The notes beneath the pieces were generated by a model. That model was given only the letters and a program-made list of their open reading frames with translations, was not told the origin of the DNA and did not search any database. Positions 36,490-47,322 of a stretch of DNA of 64,000 nucleotides are shown here, one piece after another. Location: positions 3,289,904 to 3,353,903 of the forward strand of contig JASFXZ010000018.1 in the NCBI GenBank assembly GCA_032209605.1. Direction: 5' to 3'. How positions within the stretch are numbered: position 1 is the stretch's first letter; the number at the start of each line of letters is the position of its first letter. The position numbers and the translations under genes were made by a program. This DNA comes from Mactromeris polynyma (Eukaryota; Mollusca; Bivalvia; Venerida; Mactridae).

Positions 36490-36819
36490 AATCTTGGAAA
36501 ATCTTGTAGATCAGTTTCATCTTGCACCAATATATATATTCCCAGGTTCCATGACGTACAATGACCAAATACACTCCGAAATATCTTACTGATCGGGCAC
36601 TTTTGTATTTTTATGGTAGTACGTTGTTGTATATACGAGTACTATAATGAGTGATAAACTCTACTAAATGCCTTACACATCGCACAGCTGCGTATCACAA
36701 TGTTTACAACGCGAATGTTTACACCGTACAACTGTATATGAGGTCTGAGGTCTGACGACTATATAGTACTGCTTGTGGGATCTGTTAACTAATCTCTATA
36801 TATGTATTGTATAATTATA

Positions 36820-36925
36820 TATATGTTCATGTTCTAGTCTGTTTACATTTCCGCCCTGTAGAGGACAATGATCTGTATAGATTACGCCTAATAAACTGAA
36901 TTGAATTGAAATTGAAGATTGAATA
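36820..36925 (+). mobile_element. Possible non-LTR retrotransposon 3' tail
   Basis: CCTAATAAACTGAATTGAAT followed by TGAAATTGAAG resembles a LINE 3' end with a short repeated tail (TGAAT)n. Only the tail is recognisable. Confidence 0.3.
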
Positions 36926-37471
36926 TCGAGTAACAATTAGGAGAAACAATAGAAAGCTGTGACATGAAAATACAGCCTTGTTAATTGAGGTGGTCATATT
37001 TTTGAGTTGGCCCGTAAGTAAGGGTTCGTTCTACGTACCATTATGAATGAATCGTTGGAAATAAACTATTTTTTATTCATGAAAAGTAGGACCGTTAGTT
37101 CATAATATTACATTTCTAAGTATACAAACACACTTGAACGAATGCCTAGATTCTTATCCATTCAGAGTTTGTACGTACAGCGAAAGTCAATCAAAGTTAG
37201 TACGATGGTCTATTTCTAAGTCATAGCGTTTCAAGTTAAGAATGAATTTTGCTTTTACTTCCCCCTATGAACAAGTCTACTTTTGTCAATCTTTAATACT
37301 TGAATATTCTATTTAACATGTTATTTAACATGAATTGCAAGTTTTACATCAATCTTCGATGTTTGCAAAGATAATAATACATGTGTCTTCCTGGTACAGA
37401 TATTGGGTGCCTATAATATTGTTCATGTCGAAGGGAGGTTATATTAGCTATGTTACTCACTGGGAACAGAA
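36926..37471. other. Unannotated AT-rich stretch
   Basis: It includes a short piece resembling the pogo-like MITE interior (GTTAATTGAGGTGGTCATAT near 36979). No gene seen. Confidence 0.4.
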
Positions 37472-38090
37472 ATGTTTAATGTATATTGTATACTAGAGAT
37501 ATATAACACGCTAAATGTATATTGTATACTAGAGATATATAACACGCTAAATGTATATTGTATACTAGAGATATATAACACGCTAAATGTATATTGTATA
37601 CTAGAGATATATAACACGCTAAATGTATATTGTATACTAGAGATATATAACACGCTAAATGTATATTGTATACTAGAGATATATAACACGCTAAATGTAT
37701 ATTGTATACTAGAGATATATAACACGCTAAATGTATATTGTATACTAGAGATATATAACACGCTAAATGTATATTGTATACTAGAGATATATAACACGCT
37801 AAATGTATATTGTATACTAGAGATATATAACACGCTAAATGTATATTGTATACTAGAGATATATAACACGCTAAATGTATATTGTATACTAGAGATATAT
37901 AACACGCTAAATGTATATTGTATACTAGAGATATATAACACGCTAAATGTATATTGTATACTAGAGATATATAACACGCTAAATGTATATTGTATACTAG
38001 AGATATATAACACGCTAAATGTATATTGTATACTAGAGATATATAACACGCTAAATGTATATTGTATACTAGAGATATATAACACCCTAA
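37472..38090. repeat. 36-bp minisatellite, about 17 identical copies
   Basis: Units GCTAAATGTATATTGTATAC + TAGAGATATATAACAC repeat every 36 bp with no visible difference until the last, edge unit (CACCC). The period is a multiple of three, so 200-codon frames are open on both strands. These are not credible proteins. An inverted 25-bp piece of the unit follows at 38105-38129. Confidence 0.96.
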
Positions 38091-38200
38091 AGAGCACATT
38101 GCCAATTTAGCGTGTTATATATCTCTAGTTGTTATAAAAATATCTTTGCTGAATTAGATATCTATAATATTAATTATCTAAATAATATACAGAATATACA

Positions 38201-38331
38201 ACTCACAGGAGGTTGTCACGTGTACTCTCCCTTTATCCCTTCTATACTATATGTATATATATAGTACAAGATAAAGAAGGGATCCAAAGGGATAAAGGGA
38301 AAGAATTCATGACAATCTCCTGTGTACTTAT
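38201..38331. mobile_element. Fold-back element 'ACAGGAGATTGTC', short copy
   Basis: The left arm CACAGGAGGTTGTCACGTG + CTCCCTTTATCCCTTC pairs with the right arm GAAGGGATCC.. / GGGATAAAGGGAAAG.. / CATGACAATCTCCTGTG, with a short AT-rich centre. It shares termini with the element at 33056-33405. Confidence 0.65.
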
Positions 38332-38934
38332 AACATTACATTTTTGAAGAAAAAAATCTTCAGCCGACATGTTGCTTTACGAGTGGATTTTAAGATCATT
38401 TTTACATGTAAGATTGATTCCTTGTAGAATAATTTTATACACTTAAGATAAAAAATTTACGCGCAAAGTATCTAACAAACCGAATGAATTTTACAGAGTC
38501 CAAAATGATTGCTCGATTAGTAGCAATGGTCACTTTTTAAATTCTCTAAACCTGCATATCTATCCACCCGCAACTGTATTACATGTCGTTGTCGTCCGTC
38601 TAGATTTACGCCAATAAACATTGACTATCGACTATTTGGACTTGTAATTATAAAACGCTGAGTTAAATAAATCCGAACAAATTGTGTACAAAATAATACC
38701 ATGGTATTTTGCAATTGATTTTAAGTGTTAAATTTCACGTTCAATTACATAATACCAAAAATACCTCGCATTAACTTCATACTGTAAGTAGTATCAGCGA
38801 ATAAACATGTCTTGAATTGGAGATCAATCGATACAAAACAACGTTCTTTGTATTATTCGATGATTACTTGAGATGAACACTTGTGCAGCTGATTTTCTAT
38901 ATGTTGCAATGAAGTGCTTTCAGATTACTTACAC

Positions 38935-40093
38935 TGAACACGACCAGTACACCACAACACACGACCAGTACATCACAACACACGACAAGTACACCACAAC
39001 ACACGACAAGTACATCACAACACACGACCAGTACATCACAACACACGACAAGTACATCACAACACACGACCAGTACATCACAACACACGACAAGTACATC
39101 ACAACACACGACAAGTACACCACAACACACGACAAGTACATCACAACACACGACCAGAACACCACAACACACGACCAGTACATCACAACACACGACCAGT
39201 ACACCACAACACACGACCAGTACACCACAACACACGACAAGTACATCACAATACACGACCAGTACACCACAACACACGACCAGTACATCACAACACACGA
39301 CAAGTACACCGCAACATACGACAAGTATATCACAACACACGACAAGTGCATCACAATACACGACCAGTACATCACAACACACGACAAGTACATCACAACA
39401 CACGACAAGTACATCACAATACACGACCAGTACACCACAACACACGACAAGTACATCACAATACACGACCAGTACACCACAACACACGACAAGTACACCG
39501 CAACATACGACAAGTACATCACAACACACGACAAGTACATCACAATACACGACCAGTACACCACAACACACGACAAGTACATCACAATACACGATCAGTA
39601 CACCACAACACACGACAAGTACACCGCAACATACGACAAGTACATCACACCACACGACAAGTACATCACAACACACGACAAGTACATCACAACACACGAC
39701 AAGTACATCACAACACACGACAAGTACACCACAACACACGACAAGTACATCACAACATACGACAAGTACATCACAACACACGACAAGTACATCACAACAC
39801 ACGACCAGTACACCACAACACACGACAAGTACATCACAACACACGACAAGTACATCACAACACACGACCAGTACACCACAACACACGACAATTACCTCAC
39901 AACACACGACAAGTACATCACAATACACGACCAGTACACCACAACACACGACAAGTACATCACAACACACGACAAGTACATCACAATACACGACCAGTAC
40001 ACCACAGCACACGACAAGTACATCACAACACACGACAAGTACATCACAACACACGGCAAGTACATCACAACACACGACAAGTACATCACAACC
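38935..40093 (+). repeat. 21-bp minisatellite, about 55 copies, with a mucin-like open frame
   Basis: Units CGACAAGTACATCACAACACA vary mainly at three sites (CAAG/CCAG, ATC/ACC, CAAC/CAAT). All forward frames are stop-free. One of them reads TTSTSQH / TTSTPQH repeats, entered after an AG at 38922 (GTGCTTTCAG) and closed by a non-repetitive tail ending TAA after GQTGACFNRV near 40138. Another begins at an ATG at 38873 and reads HDKYITT. No signal-peptide exon was found, so coding status is open. Confidence 0.9.
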
Positions 40094-40329
40094 AACCGAT
40101 TTAAAGGGACAAACTGGTGCCTGTTTTAATAGAGTTTAAGAGTTTGAAAATTGATGTCGGAAAATATTCGGTAAGAGTAATGTCATTTGAGACTCAATTG
40201 TCTTTTTTATTGACAGAAATGAACGCATATAGAACTAGCGCATACAATGACTGACATCGGTTAAACATCGTTCAAAAGTCAGAAATATAGGTAGACCATT
40301 TTCCAAAGGTTGCTGCTCTTATAAAAAAT

Positions 40330-40640
40330 CGATGAAGTCAAATCTATTGCCCCTAAACGATGTGGGTTCGATTCCTATTCAGGATTTAGAATTTGTATGT
40401 GAGGAAGATATTCATCTTACTTACCGAAGGTCGATGGTTCTACACAGGCGTCCGTCTGCACTCCAAATTATGCTAGAAGGGGCATCTGGGGTATTTCTTC
40501 ACCCTGATAGCTGGAAAGGTCACTGCCCACACTATACGACCCTGGGTGTTCATGCGAAGTACAGCCCAATAGCCATCAACAACATAAGCAACAACATTTC
40601 AAACATCCAACAAGTGATTTCTCACCTGAGCTGGCGTTCA
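40330..40640 (+). mobile_element. Possible tRNA-derived SINE
   Basis: A perfect Pol III B box (GGTTCGATTCC, 40365-40375) is followed by GGGGCATCTGGGGTATTTCT + TCACCCTGATAGCTGG and GTACAGCCCAATAGCCATCA, an arrangement resembling the conserved central part of some mollusc SINEs. The A box and a tail are not clear. Confidence 0.35.
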
Positions 40641-40905
40641 CATGTTATATAAGCACAAGTTGTTTGATGGATAGGTAGTTAAGGTGGTGAAGTCGCCATG
40701 TTTTTGACAAGTTTATCATTATACACATGTATGGATTAACTCTATTCACTGTATAGTAAAGTTGTACATGTAGAATCACTTTTGATGATGTTTTACATTC
40801 CGGTAAATGCACACACAATTCTTTTAAGTAGTTTTTAATATCAAAAGTATTTTTGGAAAGGAGAGAAAGAATACTAGCTTATGCTATTGAGTTTTTTCAA
40901 AGTTA

Positions 40906-41597
40906 TGTAACCCTGGTCATTTTCCATCTCATCGTCGTGTCTCGTCCCTGTGTATATACATGTTTATTATGTATCGTTTATTTTACCTAACTGTATGTAA
41001 GTCACGTGAGAGAATGCTTGGAATGTGTGTTGTGCGGCGTGAGTGAGTTAATCTGAGTGAATGTCGTAGAACTGGTATGTTTGGTGAATGAGTGTTCATG
41101 AAAGTTCCCGTGCATGTCATTCCTTCCCGCCACTAATTCTTCTTCTGTCATGTATATCTTTAAATCAGGCACTCCTTTCAACACCCTTGAAGGAGTCATA
41201 TCTATTTTGCTTCACAGCTAATAGTCGAATTGTACTATTTATTACTATTATCAATATATAACTTTCACAAGTAAATATATTGTTTCATTCTACTGGTCCT
41301 GGTGAGTTACTTATGTTATTATTTAGATTAATTACTTGTATTTCTATTCAATCATTTATTAGATCGCGTGGAATTATGTATTTGTTGTAACTTTAACTTA
41401 TTTAGATATCGCGATCTCATGTACCATCAATGTACTATACATGTATAGCATACTGTCGTTGATTTATTATACATGTATTACTAATTGTATTTATTTTATT
41501 TTAGGCTCTTAAATATTCTCTATAAAAGAGATTATTAAACGAATCATTACTATAAATCGACGTGTTGGTTATATATCTTGACCGAACCCCAGTTACA
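40906..41597 (+). repeat. 5' LTR
   Basis: 692 bp starting TGTAACCCTGGTC and ending CCCCAGTTACA. A TATAAAA box at 41521-41527 would place transcription start about 45 bp before the LTR end, giving a very short R-U5. Confidence 0.93.
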
Positions 41598-41599
41598 AA

Positions 41600-41617
41600 T
41601 GGCTCCCCGACGAGGAT
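41600..41617 (+). promoter_or_regulatory. Primer binding site of the LTR element
   Basis: TGGCTCCCCGACGAGGAT begins two bases after the 5' LTR. It starts with TGG, as complements of tRNA 3' CCA do, and its first ten bases match the complement of an animal tRNA-Asp 3' end with a few mismatches further in. The primer assignment is inferred. Confidence 0.55.
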
Positions 41618-42387
41618 AATGATTTCTTCTCTACAGAGCTAGGGCCGTAGAAGCAGCCAACCGACGCCGTCGAGTGACCAAGGGTTCCCCAACGTCATCC
41701 GTCTACGAGAGTTGTTTATTTCTGGCCACCCGGGATTTTTTTTTATCTGTGTTTTTGTTGAACTTTCTTCGAAAGCTTCACAGACTTTCGAGTGTGTTTT
41801 TTTTTATATCTTTCTGTGCTTTACTTATTACTCTACTGGAGGATTCGCGGGATTCGCGGGATTTCGCGGGAACTGTTGTGTATATATGTGTTAAACTGTG
41901 TGTGATTATGGATAATTTGTGGACAGGACGATTGTGAGTATTGTTTTGTTGTATTGATTGTGTATTGATTGTATGTGTTTATAACTGTTTATATTAATTT
42001 ATCATTGACTGAGAGGCGTTAAAATTTACCTGATTTTTGTTTTCTTAAAGTTTATGCAATCAGCTGATTATGTAGGTCATTCTCGTGGTATTTGTTTAAA
42101 GTTAGGCATTTTGTAAAGTACAGTGTGACCTGTCTTTCTGTAGTCCCCTACATGAATCCAGGCATTTTCGGATTTTTTTCATGCATTTAGTTCTGATTGC
42201 TATTTCTGCATTAGTTCTTGGTTAATTAATCTATTGTTTCCAAAACCTACAATTTAGGCCTCTCTTTCAATCATGAATTTTGGAAAATTGTGTATTATCA
42301 TGAATATCATTGTGTTTTGTGATAACTGTTTATTGGTTACTTGACTTATATTAGTTAGTATATTTTGACATTGTGTATTTATATATA

Positions 42388-42533
42388 CCAGGATCAGTAC
42401 TTAATTTAGTCATTTGTAACTGGGGTTTGGTCAAGATATATAACCAACACGTCGATTTATAGTAATGATTCGTTTAATAATCTCTTTTATAGAGAATATT
42501 TAAGAGCCAGGACCAGTACTTAATTTAGTTATT
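42388..42533 (-). repeat. Inverted fragment of the element's own LTR end, flanked by a 27-bp duplication
   Basis: Positions 42416-42508 are the reverse complement of the last ~93 bp of the LTR (about 41504-41597) with a mismatch or two. On each side lies CCAGGA(T/C)CAGTACTTAATTT + AGT(C/T)ATT, at 42388-42414 and 42507-42533. This is a rearrangement inside the element, probably from self-integration or template switching. Confidence 0.85.
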
Positions 42534-42692
42534 TTTGGTAAATTTAAATTGTTGTCACATTTTTGCAACATAAAGCTTGCAATTCTTAAGCTTAGGTTCT
42601 TAGAATTTCTTGTAGTGTTATTTCAGTTATTATCATATACATGTAGTACAGTGATATTAAACTGATTTTTTTTTTCTCGGGGGAGATATATC

Positions 42693-43592
42693 GTGATATT
42701 CACACGCCTGGGTACTGACCCCTCTGAGGAACATTCTGGTTCCCACTCCACATATGCATCTAAGCTCCACCAGCGCCTACAGTTTGCATATCGCAAGGCC
42801 GCTGAGGAAGCCGGGCGAAGCGCCGCCAAAAATAAGACCTATTATGATGGTCGTGTAAGACACTCTGGTCTTCAAGTTGGAGACCGAGTGCTGGTCCGGA
42901 AGGTTGGACTTAAAGGTACCAACAAATTGGCCGACAGGTGGGAACAGGAAGTTTCCACGGTCCTGTCTATGCCTAATCCGGATGTTCCGGTGTACAAAGT
43001 ACTCCACGTGGGTAAAAAGGGACCTATTAGGACCCTGCACCGGAATATGTTGTTGCCATTCAACTCGTCTGGTGAGGATGAGGTTACAACCGCTGTTGGG
43101 GGAAGCTCTCGCAAGAGACCGTCCTCAAAACCCAGCAGTACGGAGCCTAACCTACCTCTGGACGAGGGCAGCAGCACCAGTACTCAGTCTAGCAGCTCTG
43201 AGTCTGAATCGGATGATGATAGACCAGGTGTCTACATACCACCCCCTCTTAGGAAATATCCCACTCAGCCCCCTCCTATCTGGAATCCACTTGAATCCAC
43301 CGTGCAGCCTACTGTCTCAGATGAGATCAGGTCTTCGCAGACCTCGAGATCCACCATTCTGAGCGGTAGTGCTGACACCCGGACTTCAAGTTCTACTCCT
43401 TCTTCCCATACAGTGCTGCCTGTAACAGAGGTGCTCAACCCTCGTAGGGAAGTCAGTAATGCTACTGAGGTTGAATCCCCACCTCTAGTGAGTCAGCGAC
43501 CAGTAAGAAGAAGGGTAGCACCGGATAGGTATGGGGAATGGGTTACCCCTATTTCTGCAGCTATCACAGAACATCTGGAAGTTTATGTTTAA
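42693..43592 (+). pseudogene. Ty3/gypsy Pol remnant: integrase C-terminal region
   Basis: The 299-codon frame starts inside a lost pol gene. Residues 24-60 match the post-catalytic helix region (YASKLHQRLQFAYRKAAEEA and following). Residues 60-120 form the SH3/GPY-like integrase C-terminal module with GDRVLVRKVGLKG, KLADRWE, YKVLHVGKKG and RTLHRNMLLPF. A Ser/Pro-rich tail ends with RRRVAPDRYGEWVTP and a TAA. No zinc-binding HHCC motif or DDE catalytic residues are present upstream, so the deletion joint lies at about 42660-42720. It could not integrate DNA by itself. Confidence 0.85.
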
Positions 43593-44463
43593 GTTTGGTT
43601 GTTCTGTTCTGTTCTATCTTGTATTTGTTCCTGGTAAATTACTAAGGCGACTGTTCCGAAACCCTTTCCCATATTATTTCTGTTCTGACTTAATGTTCGT
43701 ATCCAGTCAGTTTAACTGTACTGATACCCAGGCAGTTCCACTGTACTGTTTACTTGTCATTCATCATGTAGTTTTACTGTACTACTATTATTTGGGTTGT
43801 CAGTCATCCAACTGTCATTATACACATTTATGTTGTATGCAACCTTGTTGTATTGCGGTTTTACAGTATCGCATTTATTTATTGTGTATAGCTTTGATAC
43901 CGCGGTGTCACCGTATTGCGTTTCGGTTAAATTGCAGTTCTACTGTACCACCGTTTTACTGTATCGCCGTTTGACAGTATCGCTTTAGTATACATGTTTA
44001 TTTACCGATTAAATAAGTTGTTTCTGGTCATGTTAGTAGAGGTTTAGTTACTTTATTCCTTTGCAGGACTAAGTTGAATTTAATTAGCCTTTTCTTTATT
44101 TTCCAGTCATGTACTTGTTCTAGTCATACTGATTAGTGTAGTAAGTTGGTTTTAAATAGTTGTGAGTGCAGGTTGCTACGGTAATTCTGTTTTTAGATTA
44201 GTTGTAGTTATTTCCTGGACTGTGGACATATGTTTGTATTTAATATGTTGCACGAGCGTGTCGATGTATTTACTTGTATTAATATAGTTTAACTATAAAC
44301 TATAGTATATTTCTATTTTGGAAATGTTGATTTAATTATATTGGTAGAAATGGTAGGGTAGCTATTTCTTGTGTAGTATGTCTGTATTTTTATTTTTTTG
44401 TAGTACATGTATATTCTTGTGCTCAGTTAGTAGGTTGAGTGAAATGTCAGGAGCCATTTCCTT

Positions 44464-44477
44464 AAAGGGAGGGAATG
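44464..44477 (+). promoter_or_regulatory. Polypurine tract of the LTR element
   Basis: AAAGGGAGGGAA lies immediately before the 3' LTR start at 44478, the site used to prime plus-strand DNA in LTR elements. Confidence 0.8.
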
Positions 44478-45169
44478 TGTAACCCTGGTCATTTTCCATC
44501 TCATCGTCGTGTCTCGTCCCTGTGTATATACATGTTTATTATGTATCGTTTATTTTACCTAACTGTATGTAAGTCACGTGAGAGAATGCTTGGAATGTGT
44601 GTTGTGCGGCGTGAGTGAGTTAATCTGAGTGAATGTCGTAGAACTGGTATGTTTGGTGAATGAGTGTTCATGAAAGTTCCCGTGCATGTCATTCCTTCCC
44701 GCCACTAATTCTTCTTCTGTCATGTATATCTTTAAATCAGGCACTCCTTTCAACACCCTTGAAGGAGTCATATCTATTTTGCTTCACAGCTAATAGTCGA
44801 ATTGTACTATTTATTACTATTATCAATATATAACTTTCACAAGTAAATATATTGTTTCATTCTACTGGTCCTGGTGAGTTACTTATGTTATTATTTAGAT
44901 TAATTACTTGTATTTCTATTCAATCATTTATTAGATCGCGTGGAATTATGTATTTGTTGTAACTTTAACTTATTTAGATATCGCGATCTCATGTACCATC
45001 AATGTACTATACATGTATAGCATACTGTCGTTGATTTATTATACATGTATTACTAATTGTATTTATTTTATTTTAGGCTCTTAAATATTCTCTATAAAAG
45101 AGATTATTAAACGAATCATTACTATAAATCGACGTGTTGGTTATATATCTTGACCGAACCCCAGTTACA
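44478..45169 (+). repeat. 3' LTR
   Basis: 692 bp, same length as the 5' LTR and identical wherever I compared. It is followed directly by the target repeat GTTA. Confidence 0.93.
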
Positions 45170-45189
45170 GTTATATCAATAAAAAATAA

Positions 45190-46052
45190 ACTAAAAATGT
45201 GTCCACAGGACACAGATGCCCCCACTTGCAGCCTTTGTCACAAAAGCAAATGCTATTATCATAGTTTGTGTTTGAGTATCAAAATTACCAAGTGAACAAC
45301 TGTAGTGATTATGGTGTTAAGTCAATGGCCATAACTTTGTAACCATATATATGAAACCTCATGTGCACAACTATACAGGTTGGTGAACATTCCTGTAAAA
45401 TCTTATGACTCTGGCACAAATTCTTTTAGTTTGGAGATATGCGTGACACATGATTGCATACTCTGTAGGCTATATTTTAACCAAGTCAAGTCCCATAACT
45501 TTGCACTTACTGGGCACAGCCAAACATGAAACCCCATGTGCACAACTACACAGGCTGGTTAACATTTCTGTAAAGTTTGATGACTCTGGCTCATATACTT
45601 TTGGAGATGTGAGTGACACAAGATTGCATACTATGTAGGTTATATTTTAACTAAGTCAAGGGCCAAAACTTTGCACTTACTGGGCATAGCCAAACATGAA
45701 ACCCCATGTGCACAACTACACATGCTGGTGAACATTCCTGTACATGTATATGAATCTGGCTCATATACTTTCGGAGATATGAGTGACACAAGATTGCATA
45801 CTATGTAGGCTATATTTTAACTAAGTCAATGGCTATAACTTTGCACTTACTGGACATAGCCAAACATGAAACCCCATGTGCACAACTACACATGTTGGTG
45901 AACATTCCTGTACATGTATATGAATCTGGCTCATATACTTTCGGAGATATTAGTGACACAAGAGTTTGTGACGGACGGAAGGACGGGCGGACAGACGGAC
46001 AAGGGCAAATCTATATCCCTCCCTTGCAAAGAAGGTGCATAAAAACTAGATT
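45190..46052 (-). repeat. Dispersed repeat with four ~169-bp internal repeats
   Basis: It starts GTGTCCACAGGACACAGATG + CCCC, the complement of the terminus at 10.8 kb, and ends in ACGGACGGAAGGACGGGCGG-type sequence and CTCCCTTGCAAAGAAGG. Inside, GCCAAACATGAAACCCCATG recurs at 45521, 45690 and 45859. It is non-coding, in the opposite orientation to the copy at 10285. Confidence 0.65.
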
Positions 46053-46520
46053 TTCCGTACTCATCCCTTGTTTCTGTTGTTGTTATTTTGGAGTAAAACT
46101 TAATCTATGTTGTTGTTTTTTATAAATATCGGTAGCATAAGGTATATTTGATTTATTATTTGTATACATATGTTTCTTTTGCAAAATTAACGCATGTGCA
46201 ATTAGCCTGATTGACCGGACCAACATGTACAATTTGACAGTACCAAAAGTTCAAATAACTTTATTATTTTTCAACATTTTTACAAAATTATAGCATTATT
46301 AGTTGAAGGACTGTATAAAGATAAAACACTATACAATACATCTTGCTATATTATGTAGTTTCCAAAATATCGCTTAAAAGCAAATATGGGTATTTTCTAG
46401 GGTATATATCGCCTTAAGGTTGATTAACTTCAGAAAGGTATACTCCGGATTGGTATACATATGGGGCTTCGCTCTAATCCTGTGGTACAAACAACACTAT
46501 ACCGTTAATATCGTGCTTGA

Positions 46521-46745
46521 TCACAATAAAACAAAGATTAGATCTATCGTCTGACTTAACTTGAATGGATCCAAAATTATATAATCTGTTTGTACCCCTG
46601 GTAAAATCCCATTTTTTGGCGAATTCTGAATTTCGTCTATTGTACAGTGATCAGCCAATGTAAACACGTTTGGAAAATACTGACTGATAGATACAGTATA
46701 CGCAATAGCGGTATTCGCAACTAAGGCCATACCAAATTGAATATA
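46521..46745 (-). pseudogene. Exon fragment resembling a Venus-flytrap (ANF-receptor) ligand-binding domain
   Basis: The minus-strand frame reads FGMALVANTAIAYTV, QYFPNVFTLADHCTIDEI and NGILPGVQTDYIILDPF. The IDEIQNSP..ILPGV..DY..LD pattern is like the start of the ANF-receptor fold in class C receptors and guanylyl cyclases. A GTTAAG donor at 46555-46560 would end the exon just after DPF. Its upper edge coincides with a Tc1 remnant at 46745, so it may be a fragment cut off by that insertion. The assignment rests on one motif and no other receptor exon was found. Confidence 0.3.
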
Positions 46746-47075
46746 TGTTCAGCGTCAGATTCATCATTCAATACCCAGGAAAAAACAAACGATGTGTCGA
46801 TATTGGCTCAGATTTCATTTTCATTGAGGACAATGGCCGTGCACATAGGGCTCGAGAAACCAACGAGTACCTGGGGACAACAACTGTCTTTCGCATGGAC
46901 TGGCCCGCTCGCTTAATCCGACATAGCACGCCTGAGACGTGCTTCAGGTAGCCATGTCAGCCAACAACGACCAGGCAACTCAGACAAGCACTACTGGAGA
47001 AATGGGCTCGAATTATACAGAAGAATATCCGAGTACTTATTGAAAACACGAGGAGGCACATCATACAAGTTACTA
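46745..47075 (+). pseudogene. Tc1-like transposase C-terminal remnant
   Basis: EDNGRAHRARETNEYLG and RMDWPAR match the second catalytic Asp region of Tc1-like transposases. After a frame change, RQLRQALLEKWARIIQKN + IRVLIENTRRH matches the family's C-terminal helix. The segment around the catalytic Glu is scrambled. No N-terminal part or inverted repeats are visible. It belongs to a different subfamily from the element at 11756. Confidence 0.75.
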
Positions 47076-47126
47076 AACCTAAAGATAGCCCCCCCCCATA
47101 AAAGCTTCTTTTTTTTAATTTCCTTA

Positions 47127-47190
47127 TCCGAGCATGCACCTATGCACCTATCCGAGCATGCACCTATGCACCTATCCGAGCATGCACCTA
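47127..47190. repeat. ~24-bp tandem repeat, about 3 copies
   Basis: TATCCGAGCATGCACCTATG + CACC is repeated three times just after the Tc1 remnant. A 9-C run lies at 47089-47097. Confidence 0.85.
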
Positions 47191-47322
47191 TCATTTTTGC
47201 ATTCGTTACGATTCAATGGTTCGTTATTTTCATTATGTTTGCTGCTGATCATTAGGTAAAGAAAACATTGAAATTTAATATAACTTGTGTTTACCAACTT
47301 CAACAACAACAAGTTACAATGA

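Larger units (their letters stand above)
40906..45169 (+). mobile_element. Ty3/gypsy-type LTR retrotransposon, internally deleted, young
   Basis: Two 692-bp LTRs (TGTAAC...GTTACA) bound 2.9 kb of interior. The 4-bp direct repeat GTTA lies immediately outside both ends. A primer-binding-site-like TGGCTCCCCGACGAGGAT follows the 5' LTR and a polypurine tract precedes the 3' LTR. Only the C-terminal part of the integrase region remains coding. Gag, protease, reverse transcriptase, RNase H and the integrase core are absent. I saw no difference between the two LTRs by eye, which implies a recent insertion of a non-autonomous copy mobilised by a full-length relative. Confidence 0.92.

Noticed and set aside
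37453..38110. Frames of about 210 codons on both strands
   Set aside because: Artefact of the 36-bp array. The Tyr/Ile/Leu-rich peptides have no unique part.
40332..40652. 106-codon plus frame
   Set aside because: It coincides with the probable SINE (B box at 40365), so it is not treated as a gene.
41002..41199. 65-codon minus frame repeated at 44574-44771
   Set aside because: It lies in the two LTR copies, is on the wrong strand, and has no supporting feature.
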